Shown: positions 1-9,582 of the stretch, piece after piece
How the letters are laid out: each line of letters opens with the position of its first letter
How positions within the stretch are numbered: position 1 is the first letter of the stretch
DNA from: Cristatella mucedo
Lineage: Eukaryota > Bryozoa > Phylactolaemata > Cristatellidae
Assembly: GCA_009760855.2 (NCBI GenBank)
Contig: WPIO01000630.1
Coordinates: 1 to 16,750, forward strand
DNA: 16,750 bases
Reading direction: 5' to 3'
Notes under the pieces: model-generated
Told to the model about the DNA's origin: nothing
The model's input: only the letters and a program-made list of their open reading frames with translations
The model's database searches: none
Position numbers and translations under genes: made by a program

Positions 1-974
1 TACTTCAATTCAAATCAGTAACTGAATGACTTAAACGAGTAAAGAGTCTAAGTATCCGAAGGAGCTATAGCCCAAGTCACTGATGGGAGGCCAGTTGGTA
101 AAATGGAGTTGCCATTTTTGTATTACGTCGTTGAAAAATTGCGACGAACATTTAAACAGAAATTAATCCTCAATGTATGACGGGCTGTAGAGTATTATAA
201 TGGGGGTTTCTTAATGGAGTGTACGTTCATCGCTTGTGATTTTGACGAGATTTAGAGCAGAAGTGGCCCTGTAATAATAGAGTACTAGAGTACGGGGAAC
301 TAAATTCCCGAGCTGATCGGTATCAGCATATTCATGTTTTATGGTTTCAAAATTATGAGCTCAGAGGCCCTGGTTTTTGCAACTTTTAACTGAGGCCGAG
401 TGAAAATGTTATCATTTTTACTAAGCAGATATTTGTTTAGCTAGTGGGAGCAACGATAGATATTGAAGCTGCAAACTCAAAAGGTTCAGCCAATGTGTTA
501 ATAAAATTAAGGCTATACAGGTGTTAGGGTCCGACGCCAGATTTGACAGTCAGAAAAACGTCTCAGTAAAACTATGCCGCTTACAGCTCAGTCCTCTACA
601 GATTAACAGTGAAGAAGGATTTATTGTCAGTGCCTTGGTCCAACTAAAGCCATGGGCTGCTCTAACCAACACGTGTCTTGATGCGGTCCATCATTATCGA
701 GCTGACAAGTCACCTTTAAAAGTTACTCAAGGTTTGGTGTTAACTCTCTGACCAAAACTATTTATTCTTTTCCTCTGTGAAAATACTATAGAAAACAGAA
801 ATTTTTCATGAATTCAGTGCTGAATTTAACCTGAGGTATCTGTCAGAAAAACCAACAGACTCAACATAAACGGCAAACAAACTTGACACGATCAATTCTG
901 ACATAAGTGTCAGTTTTTGGCCAATTTACCTAGATTAAGCATTGAAAACGCAATTATATTCTAACTTGAAATTT
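1..974. other. no recognisable gene
   Basis: I see no gene or RNA here. An open frame around 521-751 has no ATG start, no splice signals and no recognisable family. Around 300-420 the sequence faintly resembles the middle of repeat R2 (see findings), but the match is too weak to annotate. Confidence 0.5.
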
Positions 975-1095
975 ACCTTAAATATACAGCAGTGGCAATA
1001 AAGGATCGTCAACAACAGAATACGAACCCACGACCTCGTGGCCTACGTTGTAAAAAGCAACCGCCTTACCTAATGAGCCATTACGGCTCACACAG
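975..1095 (-). mobile_element. tRNA-derived SINE, minus strand
   Basis: Read on the minus strand, this has an RNA polymerase III type II promoter layout. An A-box-like TGGCTCATTAGG is at 1069-1080 and a B-box-like GGGTTCGTATTC is at 1018-1029, about 40 bases apart. The T-arm region contains CCACGAGGTCGTGG, whose 6-base arms can pair. The same head, with the same order of blocks, recurs on the plus strand at 7871-7935 inside LINE A. The two copies also stay similar for about 30 bases past the B box. No full cloverleaf can be drawn, so I call it a SINE rather than a working tRNA gene. The tail end (near 945-980) is uncertain because the characteristic tail is not clear in this copy. Confidence 0.6.
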
Positions 1096-1106
1096 TCACA
1101 CACTTG

Positions 1107-1800
1107 TCATGCCATCTCCTTGGCAAGAGTATTTAGTGTGTATCGTAGCTCTTACAAATATGATGATTAAATGATGCACCGAGTTTTCTTTAAGGATTTC
1201 ATCGCTTTTAATTGATTTCCTTAGCGACTGCATTGCTAAGCAAAGAATATGAAAGCAAAATGATCAGCTGATATTGAGCGGCGTTCACCCACTCTGACAT
1301 TGTGGTTTCTTTTAAAGAGGCTTCAAGTAGTAGTGGAGGACCAACTAAACTCTTACATGTAAGGTTTGAATATTAGCAAGCGACTTAAACTCTGGTCGTA
1401 GAGCTAATAACTTTTCAAAGTTGTAGGGTTGATCCCATCCAACCAACTCCTAACAAATTGTGAGTTTGCCAAGTTCTGTCTAATCGTTTCACTTGATACT
1501 TTACCTGTATTCGATAGCATCTATCACCAACCCTGTCACAACATCTCTGGTCTCGCTTGGGCGTGCAGTGACAATGTGATCCAATGTGTTTATGGTCCTG
1601 TCTCAGTTCAAGTCATAAATAAAGCAGTAGGGAAACGTGCACGTATCATCCAAGAAACCGCTAAAGTAAACGTGTACGTTCTGATCTTTTTATTATGCAT
1701 ATTCCCCCCAGGTCGAAAGGATAGCCAGCTAAATATAGTATTGCATATATGCAGGTGACATATACCAGTACCATCCACGTACCTCAGTTTGCCAGCATGT
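1107..1800 (+). mobile_element. repeat R1: decayed retrotransposon RT fragment
   Basis: This segment matches 12300-13010 in direct orientation over nearly its whole length, including an exact 19-base block (1591-1609 = 12786-12804). It looks like a relic of a non-LTR reverse transcriptase. An FDSI motif (motif A-like) is encoded at about 1510-1521 and sits at the same place in the other copy. A hydrophobic segment lies where the QG..LSP..F motif B is expected (about 1660-1710). After a frameshift, YAGDI (a degraded YADD motif C) is encoded at 1748-1762. The A-to-C spacing is about 78 codons, close to the 84 seen in LINE C. Stops and compensating indels break the frame. An open frame at 1429-1758 is the remnant. 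The clade cannot be assigned; it is clearly not the CR1/L2-type family of LINEs A, B and C. Confidence 0.5.
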
Positions 1801-2350
1801 ATCTGATAGCGTTTGCTGGGCTGTTATGATTTGATGGTCGTATACTAATTTGTGCTGACATTGAGCTTCTTACAACTAACCCCAATTGCCATTTGTTACT
1901 CAACAGGTTAACTACCTTAATATTGTGCCAGTCCGTGCTGTGCGCGGCACCCTAAACTTTGGGATCGTGCTTGAAGTTACCACACAATTCGTGCCTAGAA
2001 TGAAAATAAGATATATGGGAAGGCTATGCAGATGTATAAATATCCTTAATAATATAGCAAATTTATTTTATGCAAATTGAGGTGAGCTACCACATCTAAA
2101 TAGAATCAGGGAAATTTATCAAATGCTGAATAAAACCCGGCCATATGGATTTTTTATTGGATTCAACTTCTGTAATTGCATTCACTGGTTTATATTATTG
2201 CTTTAATAAATGTCTTTTCGGTGCATCAAACCTTACGCTTTTCACAGTAGTTACAAGACAAATCAGCAATTCAACTCAGTCGATAGCAATTTATTTTGAA
2301 TAAAGATTAATCCAGCAGTGGTCACCCACTCCTATTCACGAAATTATGAT
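1801..2350. other. no recognisable gene
   Basis: Similarity between the R1 copies fades here. A short open frame at 1886-2080 has no supporting signals. I see no gene, RNA or clear repeat. Confidence 0.4.
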
Positions 2351-2440
2351 GCCGGGATCAATCCCACACGTCGTAAGCTTAAATTTCTTTATTTTCTAAT
2401 CACTTGTTTTTTTTGACCCGTCTTTCCAACTAACTAAGCT
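2351..2440 (-). mobile_element. possible tRNA-derived SINE head
   Basis: On the minus strand, AGCTTAGTTAGTTGG at 2426-2440 resembles a tRNA D-arm/A box. GTGGGATTGATCCCGGC at 2351-2367 resembles a T-arm/B box. The spacing of about 60 bases between them is longer than in most tRNA genes, and the middle is AT-rich, so an internal insertion or chance is possible. No second copy was found in the window. Confidence 0.28.
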
Positions 2441-3600
2441 CATAAACCCATGATATCTCTTGCTTGTCCCATTATCTACAGCGATGAAAGATTAGGGCTT
2501 GCTTTTTGTCGCGAAAGCATGGCAATCGTTTATTACGACGACAATAACAAAGGAATGAAATGATATAAAACAACCAGTATACTCAATTCAGCGAGTTGCA
2601 TAACCAAGATTTACTGCAGAGAAAGCCTCAGGAATGCTTTTCTTTTTTAGCATGGGTTGCGTCAAATGTTTGGCAAACCAAAGTGGTATGTAGGGAGGAC
2701 TGCAATTCTGGCAAACATTAAAGGCTCCCCTGCCTACTACTATGTTTTGCGTTAAGAATACCTTGTTATAATAGCCACAATCAACAACAATGAATCGCCA
2801 TGTAGGCATCATGTTTGCTCAGTTATCAACTGTCTAGACTGACTGAATCGATGGTTTACGACAAAGCAAGTGAAAGCCCTAAAGTCTGGCAACAGTATTA
2901 ACTAAGATTTTGATGACTTTCCTTGTACGTAAGCGGCAAGTCGATTGCTGCATTCACCAGCATGCACTGTCAGTAATTTTGACCTCCTTAAAAACTTCGA
3001 ACTACATTAACGTAGCCTTTAAAAAAAGGTGAAAGGACTAGCATGCTATAATGTAACATCTTACGGACTGAAAGGAAAGCATCATACTCCAGTTGGCAAT
3101 ATCCCGAAACTATTTGTTTTTAGGAGGCTACGGCTGTCAGCAGCCCTAATCCTCATCCTCAAAAACTATAAACGTTATGACGTATGGAAAATACGCCCAC
3201 TGAGCGAGTCTTTAGTTTTCTTCCTTACCGGTAAGGGCAGGCTTCGTTACCGGTATTATAAAAGCTTCGTAATACTCAAGCTCTTCCATATCCTCTCAAT
3301 ACTGGTGGTCCATAAGTTCCAGCACGACTGATCTTATGTAAAACATGAGTAGTGTAGCTTTCAAGGTCAGTCGAATTTCTGACCGAGCTTGCAAAAAGTG
3401 TACTAGAAAGAAATTTTCATTCTTCCTGAAAAGCCAAAAATCTTTTGAATGACTCACTCTAAAAACGTGCAAAGTGTTGAAATTATTGTTAAATAACCTA
3501 GACATTAACTAGAAACCTCTCCAAGAAATCTGACCTTATGTATCTTCAGAAAACGATTTGCTTTCAGAAACACATATGTTTAAGTGTTTTATATACATTC
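2441..3600. other. no recognisable gene; one strong palindrome
   Basis: Several short open frames (2588-2812 minus, 3029-3331 plus, 3296-3505 minus) match no family I recognise and lack splice or start context. The only notable structure is the perfect 14-base palindrome at 3223-3236, listed separately. Confidence 0.4.
3223..3255. repeat. palindrome with repeated TTACCGGTA core
   Basis: CCTTACCGGTAAGG at 3223-3236 is a perfect 14-base palindrome. Its core TTACCGGTA recurs at 3247-3255, 22 bases (about two helical turns) downstream of the first at 3225-3233. A pair of dyad sites at this spacing could bind a dimeric transcription factor. That is inference; no adjacent gene is recognised on either side. 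Confidence 0.35.
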
Positions 3601-3603
3601 CTA

Positions 3604-3906
<303 letters not shown>

Positions 3907-4003
3907 TAAGGTCATACTGAACGGCAACGATTTTGACATAGGTGCGGTTCAACTATTCAAGTGTCTTCACACCAAGTTTAATGATTTTAGACCTTTGGCA
4001 CGT

Positions 4004-4038
4004 TTAAGAACATGCATTGAGGTTTATTCCGTTGGGGC
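4004..4038 (-). other. tentative third exon of the small secreted-peptide gene
   Basis: Minus strand. A good acceptor (pyrimidine-rich TTATCTTGTTTAG) ends at 4039. The following bases accept the phase-1 junction left by the 4206-4263 exon and give Gly-Pro-Asn-Gly-Ile-Asn-Leu-Asn-Ala-Cys-Ser, then TAA at 4006-4004. The intron would be 167 nt. An alternative acceptor nearer to 4206 would leave a 55-nt intron and also stops quickly. No polyadenylation signal follows before the microsatellite, so the true last exon may lie elsewhere. Confidence 0.25.
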
Positions 4039-4205
4039 CTAAACAAGATAAATTTAGTTTATATTATCTATACTAAAATCCCAATCGTTATTTTCAACAA
4101 TGCGCCTTAAAAGCACATTAAAAGTGCTTAGCTGAAATCTAACCATCCTGCTATTCAGAATGAGGTGTTGGGACATTAAGACAGTAGGATGATAATAAAA
4201 CTAAC

Positions 4206-4448
4206 CTTCAAATAAAGCCGAGCTATCCCTTCGCTGTTCTTGCAGACTCTCAGCTGTGACTTCCTAAAATGAATGGAAATTATTCGCCTGCAAATGGTCG
4301 TTTTTTTATAGTTTATTGCCAACTAGTCCAGCACATTATGTCACTGTGTAATAGCCTTCTAGATATTAAGAAATTCTTTTATATTTACCTGATTATACGC
4401 TGCCAGCACCACGATGGTAAACACAACGAACAGCAAAGCCAACTTCAT
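4206..4448 (-). CDS. small secreted peptide precursor, two exons (partial)
   Basis: I do not recognise the family. Exon 1 (4448-4389) starts with ATG in acceptable context (GAAATGA). It encodes a 20-residue segment beginning MKLALLFVVFTIVVLA, a textbook signal peptide: Lys at position 2, a hydrophobic core, and small residues obeying the -3/-1 rule near VLA. It ends CAG|GTAAAT, a good splice donor, in phase 0. After a 125-nt intron ending CATTTTAG, exon 2 (4263-4206, 58 nt) continues the frame with EVTAESLQEQRRDSSALFE. It ends GAAG|GTTAGT, a donor in phase 1. Exon 2 is acidic/polar and contains an Arg-Arg pair, a possible proprotein cleavage site. A signal peptide, short propeptide and dibasic site are typical of secreted peptides such as neuropeptides or defensive peptides; which one cannot be told. 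An acceptor-like CACTTCTATAG lies 14 bases before the ATG, which could mark a 5' UTR intron or a trans-splice site. The next exon is uncertain. Confidence 0.5.
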
Positions 4449-5489
4449 TTCCTATGGTTTTCTATAGAAGTGGAAATCAGGCAAATTAGCTGACAGTTAT
4501 TTCTAATAACGGATTGCCCATCGCATTGATTTACCATTGCATTACAAGTCAACAGTTAAATAGTCACGGCCCTCAAACTTTCTGTGTAGATAAGTTAAAA
4601 ACATAAATCATGACTTCTAAAATCGCGTAGCATGTATCTTTCACGTATATCCAGCTAAGCGACTACCTAGCTGCAGAAATTCAAATCCCAGCCATATTAC
4701 GAATAACTTTGACACTTTGTCTTTGCAGTCCTATAGCCCCCCATGAAGGCATGTCATTCACACGATAAAGTTAGATTCAGTAAACTGTTTGCCCTTAGTT
4801 CGTCACTCAAGTGTTGTACGACCTTTTACGCTCTGATTGGTAGCTTAATGCAAGTAAAATGGGGCGGAATATTGCCTGCTAAGATTAACCAAAACAAGGA
4901 GTAGAGGCCTAACGTGTCGACACTTCACAGGCACAGGTAATGATATGAATGCAAATGAACCTGTTAATTCTACACGAAATAGCTACCAATTCATATTGCA
5001 AACTATAATTTTAACCGCTGCATCGCTACCTTAGTAATAGTAATATCATTTATGATTGCAAAATCTGTGAGCTGAAAAGTACAGGCATTCAGGCATCAGC
5101 TATTCTTACCTCAACGACAGCCCTCGATTTTCAGCAGGGTTTCGGCTCGAGAGAATAATATATAGCACCTCGTTCAAGCATTTTTTGGTTTGAATAACTT
5201 CGCAATACCTAGAATATGTTATTTTAATCAAGCTGCTGGTGTCTGGGTCGTTATGGAACTATGCTGCTGGTATTCACGTGACCGGACCCGTATATCTCGA
5301 CCAAAGGGTCAACCCCTTGATTAATAGCAGGTTTCAAGTTCGCCAGAACCCTGGCTAACGTACTTGATGACCAAGCAGTGTCAAGTATTCAACCTACAGC
5401 AGACCATTAGTCGCACCAATTTGTTTCTATATATGCGAGGCCGGTAAAGTCATTCTGTATTAACTCAGTTAATGTATCTAATATTGCCT
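4449..5489. other. no recognisable gene
   Basis: This should hold the upstream region of the minus-strand peptide gene. I see no convincing TATA box, RNA gene or coding segment. From about 5270 rightwards the sequence weakly resembles 10750-10950, suggesting that the R2 homology begins earlier than annotated. Confidence 0.4.
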
Positions 5490-6280
5490 CTAACCTTTAT
5501 ATATAACAGCTCTTCCAGCTGACTTTTGGAGGGAGTTTGAAGCAAGCTTGAATTTACCTTCGAATGTTAAACCTTTGAAAATTGTCAGTTAGGACAGCAA
5601 TAGACAAGTTAAGTTAACCTATACATTGGCGAAACTCACGGCTCGAACTTTGAACTCCTGAAAGTACTTTTTATTTAGTCATGCTACGTATCTAGTATAA
5701 GAATTTAGGGCAGTTTGCTATTAGCAAGAACTAGACCAAAAGTGTTCTTCGTCCACTGTTAAGAGTTGATACAGGGAAAGAGAAGACATGCATTCCTACA
5801 ACCAAAAGACGAGCTATGTAACGTTAAGGGAATGGCCTATAGTTTCGACATACTTTCGTAGAAAAATCAAAATCGTCAATACATCATCTGGGCATGCTGC
5901 CATTTAAAAAAATCTTTCTCTGTCCATAGCATAGTCGATTGTCAACACTAATGTGTCAGCTGGTATTATTCGTCACTGTGAGCTGGATTGTTCATGTCAG
6001 CCACTGGCGAGTAAGCTCGCCTATAAATAATAAGTAAAAGCAGTTGTGTCACAGAGTGGCTATTCTGTTTCTAGGAGATCTGGCTCAATGCATTTTGTAG
6101 AGATTTCACTGCGACGATGAGGGAGATGATGCAGAACTGATAGAGAGAAGCGTATGCATAGTAAGCAATAAGCAATCGATTGTGCGTAAGCCGATACGAG
6201 TGAATACCGCCAACTCTGCATTTAGATGCCTCTGAAAAGTCGCCGTTCCTTCTTGTGCTAGAGAGCCGGCTCGAGAGACT
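5490..6280 (+). repeat. unidentified diverged repeat R2
   Basis: This matches 10950-11815 in direct orientation along its length. AACAGCT at 5505 aligns with 10959. CTATAGTTTCG..A at about 5838 aligns with CTTATAGTTTCG at about 11293. AGTCGATTGTCAA at about 5933 aligns with about 11391. CTGGCTCAATRCATTT at about 6080 aligns with about 11535. An exact CTCTGCATTTAGAT is at 6214-6227 and at 11744-11757. The other copy carries about 50 extra bases before that block. I could not recognise a protein domain, pol III promoter or terminal inverted repeat. The short minus-strand frame at 6106-6294 is only partly kept in the other copy. Confidence 0.65.
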
Positions 6281-7199
6281 CTATCGGCTATCAAACCCGC
6301 TAATTTTGAAGCTACAATTAGTACTTTTGCACTAGTAGCTTACCTGCCGTGCCTCAGCATGTTGTGAAACGTCGACAGGCGGCGTCACTAATGTCCAAGT
6401 CAATTTCGAAGAGCAAGGATCTATAGAGCAGGATACATGCTGGCACGTAAACAGGCCACTTCATCGGCACCCCTCAGTTGTTGGACAGACTCATGTTCTG
6501 CCTACTATTGTCAGCTCTCTAAAAATCATGGATTTACTTGTCAGCGATCGGGTGGTCCAGGTGTAGCAAGATGTATTTCTGCTTACCGAAACTTTGATAA
6601 AGCGTTGTTCCACAAGCTGTATATCTGAGACCACCCTGACCGGGCTCTAATTTTATCAGTCCGTGAGTTCTGACAAGATTAGATGACGGATTGCAATCGT
6701 TGTTCGGAAATTTCTTGGGGTTAGGATATGCAGTTTTTTGCATGGGCCATCTTTAGAATCATTTGCAATCAAGTCTTTATCAAAGACAAGGCCTCTCACT
6801 GTTGTGATATACCTACCTGCCTTTAACTGTCTACACCTAATAACGGATATAACTTATTAACTTAATAAGGTCTTGCAAAAAGAGCTCGTTTCCTGTAGTT
6901 CCTATCCCATCATGTCTGTGAACTTCACTGGCGGACCAACTTAGCCCTGCCATAACCGAAATTTGTAATTCTTCTTTGGTAAAAGAGGTCGTAACTAAGT
7001 CTTATAAGTCGGCAATAATTCGAAGCTTACTTAAAAAGCCCTGTTTATATATCGAGGTCCATGCCAACACTCGCCCGGTTTACATTCTTCTTTACATGTC
7101 AAAGGTTCCTGAAAGATTTGTTCCTATGCAATCCTGTTGAACACAATAAAGAGAGGGAAAGGTCAGACACATTTCACTAGGAGTTCATTACTTAGAACT
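6281..7199. other. no clear gene; possible faint third R1 copy
   Basis: No gene is recognised. An 8-base inverted repeat (GGGTGGTC near 6550, GACCACCC near 6630) brackets 72 bases. Between about 6846 and 6990, short blocks such as ATATAACTTATTAACT and GGCGGACCAACTT resemble the first half of R1. The match is below what I would annotate. Confidence 0.35.
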
Positions 7200-7523
7200 T
7201 TACTAAAACTGCTCTCCTCCGTGTTAACAAGACCATTCTTCGTGAAAATGATGGCCAATGTGTCACTGCTCTAGCTCTGCTAGATCTGCCAGCCGCGCTC
7301 GATACAATAAATTACGAGGTTCTATTCGAACGATGAAGTGGGAACAGCAATCAATCAAGCATACGAGGCACTTGCGTGGTTGAAGTCATACTTGTCGGAT
7401 CGTATTCAATCCACGTCGTGTAGGGTTCGGGTCCCACTCACGCCACGGGTCACCCGTGGAGTCGCTCAAGATTCCTTTTTCAATGCCTAGCTGTTCTCTA
7501 TTTATACTCGAACACAGGGAAAA

Positions 7524-7867
7524 GTGGTTAGGAGCCATCGAATGGGATATCACATTTATGCTGACGATACTCAGCTGTATTTGTCATTTAGACCATTTGA
7601 ATCTGCTGCTGCAACCAATAACGAAAATGCTTGCCCTGGTGACATTCGATTCTGGATGATGGAAAATTTATTTAAACTAAATGACAATAAAACTGCACTG
7701 CTGCTCATCGGACAGCGAAAGCGTGTTGCTGGATTAGATGGGTTTGCTCTTCTAATAGGTGATGCAGTTGTGCGACCATATCCACGGGCTCCGAATTTAG
7801 GTATCCTTTTTGGCAGTTGCCTAAATTTCAAAAGCTTTATCCGGAAGACTGCTTATACAGCTAGCTA
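7524..7867 (+). pseudogene. reverse transcriptase fragment of LINE A
   Basis: This is the longest intact coding stretch of LINE A. It holds IYADDTQLYLSF, then DIRFWMMENLFKLNDNKT and NLGILFGSCLNF, the usual order after motif C in CR1/L2-type elements. The frame runs on into the SINE to 7976, but residues after about Tyr-Thr-Ala-Ser-Tyr-His come from the SINE, not the LINE. Upstream motif B is degraded (VTRGVAQDSFF in place of the GVPQGSVL form). Confidence 0.8.
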
Positions 7868-7870
7868 TCA

Positions 7871-8011
7871 CGTCCGCCGTGATGGCACACTAGGTCGCTT
7901 TCACGACCTTGGTCCGAGGTCGTGGGTACGGTTCCGCCGGTGTGCGATTCTGTATCGCCTCTGCAAGTGGTGGTGATGGCCGTAAAGGCTCTTGTGTCGC
8001 TATACAAAAAT
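7871..8011 (+). mobile_element. tRNA-derived SINE inserted in LINE A
   Basis: The A-box-like TGGCACACTAGG is at 7883-7894 and the B-box-like GGGTACGGTTCC at 7924-7935. The head is colinear with the minus-strand SINE at 975-1095. The 3' end GTCGCTATACAAAAAT (about 7996-8011) resembles the LINE B tail GCGCTATACTAAA, as expected if the SINE borrows a LINE's reverse transcriptase. It separates LINE coding sequence on both sides. CAGCTAG at 7858-7864 and at 8024-8030 could be a degraded target-site duplication, though it lies a few bases outside my boundaries. Confidence 0.7.
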
Positions 8012-8342
8012 AGGCTGCTTAATCAGCTAGAATTTTTCTTTATCAAAGATCGGTAGCTGTCTTTCACTGAGGCCTCAAAAAAATGTAAGCATCTCCCCAG
8101 TTGTGTCTCTGCCTGCATATTTGAATTCCCTTTTTATTGGGCTACCAAGGAAAACAATGAGGCAACTTCAGCTGGCCGTGAATGTGGCTTCAAGGCTAGT
8201 CTTATTCAAGTCGCGGAGGTATGAACACGCGTCGCCGCCTTTAAAAGAGCAAAGATGAATATCTGTTGTGTTAGGGATACAGATCCAGGTTCTCACTCTG
8301 ACACACAAGGCCCGCCACGGCTTGTCTTAGTCGTACCAAGCT

Positions 8343-8681
8343 ATGCTGCTGCAAATGGATCAGCCTATTCGCACCTTTAGGCAGTGTATTGACGATAAGA
8401 AAACTGTTCTACTCCTCCACTTGAATACCATTTGTGACAGAACCTTTAGCTCTGCAGGTCCTGCACTGTATAACTCGCACCCACAATTCTTATGCAAGGG
8501 CAACTACTCGCCAGCTGCTGACTATGGCACATCCTTTTTAGCGGTCCGAAGCTGCTACTTCAACGATACTTACTGCCTCAACTGCTCTCCACGCTCTGCT
8601 ATTCTTCTCACTTACTCTTCGTTGCCCAAGACGAAGTCCGATTGCAACCAATTTCACAGCGACAGCCGGAAAGGCTGTTAG
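8343..8681 (+). pseudogene. C-terminal remnant of LINE A
   Basis: This open frame is shared with LINE B. DRTFSSAGPALYNSHPQFL corresponds to DRSFSSAGPRLWNSLPQLL in B. Downstream blocks also correspond: NYSPAADYGTSF to NYCPTADYGSSF, SCYFNDTYCLNCSP to SCYFHATHYLNCSP. The first motif is the conserved GDR.FS.AGP.LWNSLP signature near the C terminus of CR1/L2-type ORF2. The rest may be 3' UTR that happens to be open, since the usual FK..LKT.LF ending is not seen in this frame. Confidence 0.7.
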
Positions 8682-8704
8682 TGGACTATAAAAAACTCTC
8701 CTGC

Positions 8705-9582
8705 CTAACACCCTTATAGGTTTTAAGGCTCTGTGGAAATACATGCTGACATATGATACATTACTAAGTGTAAGGTGGATTTCTCTTATTGATCAATCTC
8801 AGTACCACACAGCAGCAGGCACTAGTGACACCAGTCAAAAGCAATTTACACCATTCTCGTCATGACTGCCTACACTATTGCTGCAATCAAAATCGTAAAC
8901 GCGTGATTTCAATTATCCTTTCTGAACTCAGATAAGACTTGCAAGTTGTATTCAGAAGCAGTTAGGAGCACCTTGTTAGCTCCCTACATCAGTAAGAGCG
9001 TACATGCTACTGAACGAAGGAGCTTCTATTAGGTGCAGAATGGTCGGACACAATCTTTAGGCCGAATTGCTAATTAATTACAGTAGTAACAGTGCTGATT
9101 CGTGAATTAATGATAATTGTGTTTTGACTGTTGATAACTATGCTTTCTCAGTTAAGAAAGGCACCGACCGCCATAACTACTCGACGAAATTAATGTTGTT
9201 AGTGCACATACTTAGCCTTTGAATATTCGCGGTCAACATCAAACCAGTCCCAATGGGAGTTTCCGTGGTTGTGGAGTGATGCTCAAATATTTGCCAGTTT
9301 CTTCGAGTCTTTTGTATAGTAGTAACAGGCCGAAAAAGACAGAGAAACAAGAAATTGTTCCCAACAGCACCATCCCTTTTTTCTTATCTGTTCACAGCGG
9401 ACTTCTAAGCACTTAAGTATAAAGTAAAAACAGCATGCTAGATGGTTGTATCCACAGCCAGGCACGTGAGAACTACTTTACTGCTTGTTCGACAGCAACT
9501 CTATGCCTGACTAAATTACCGAAAATTTAATGTATCTCTGCCTGTTACTCCACAAAGTCATAAAGACCAGGTGGGTAATACG
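8705..9582. other. no recognisable gene
   Basis: This is the spacer between the 3' ends of LINE A (plus) and LINE B (minus), which point toward each other. The open frames at 9219-9416 and 9283-9465 have no family resemblance or splice support. Confidence 0.45.

Larger units (their letters stand above)
7200..8704 (+). mobile_element. decayed CR1/L2-type LINE, copy A, 5' truncated
   Basis: This is a non-LTR retrotransposon fragment covering the RT domain and C-terminal region; the endonuclease part is missing. Pieces in order: TALLRVNKTIL and LALLDLPAALDTIN (motif A) at 7204-7336; AWLKSYLSDR near 7373; YADDTQLYLSF (catalytic motif C) with YADD at 7557-7568; then the conserved post-catalytic region to about 7868. 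After the SINE insertion it resumes near 8036. GLPRKTMRQLQLAVNVASRL follows at about 8138-8200, and DRTFSSAGPALYNSHP at about 8433-8483. Frame changes and stops (for example TGA at about 7334) make it non-functional. The 3' end (…ACTATAAAAAACTCTCCTGCC) matches LINE B's end. The product would have been the RT that copies the element by target-primed reverse transcription. Confidence 0.85.

Noticed and set aside
521-751. 76-codon open frame on the plus strand
   Set aside because: It starts with GTG, has no splice or start context in a eukaryote, and resembles no known family.
1018-1093. A functional tRNA gene
   Set aside because: The acceptor and anticodon stems do not close properly, and a colinear copy occurs at 7871, which fits a SINE better.
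2588-2812. Minus-strand open frame followed by AATAAA (TTTATT at 2529-2534) as a possible last exon
   Set aside because: No convincing acceptor joins it in frame to the peptide gene, and an AATAAA hexamer is common by chance in AT-rich DNA.
3029-3331. 100-codon plus-strand open frame
   Set aside because: No recognisable domain, no ATG-proximal signals, and no copy elsewhere in the window.
6846-6990. A definite third R1 copy
   Set aside because: Only short blocks match by eye; kept as a tentative point in findings pending a real alignment.
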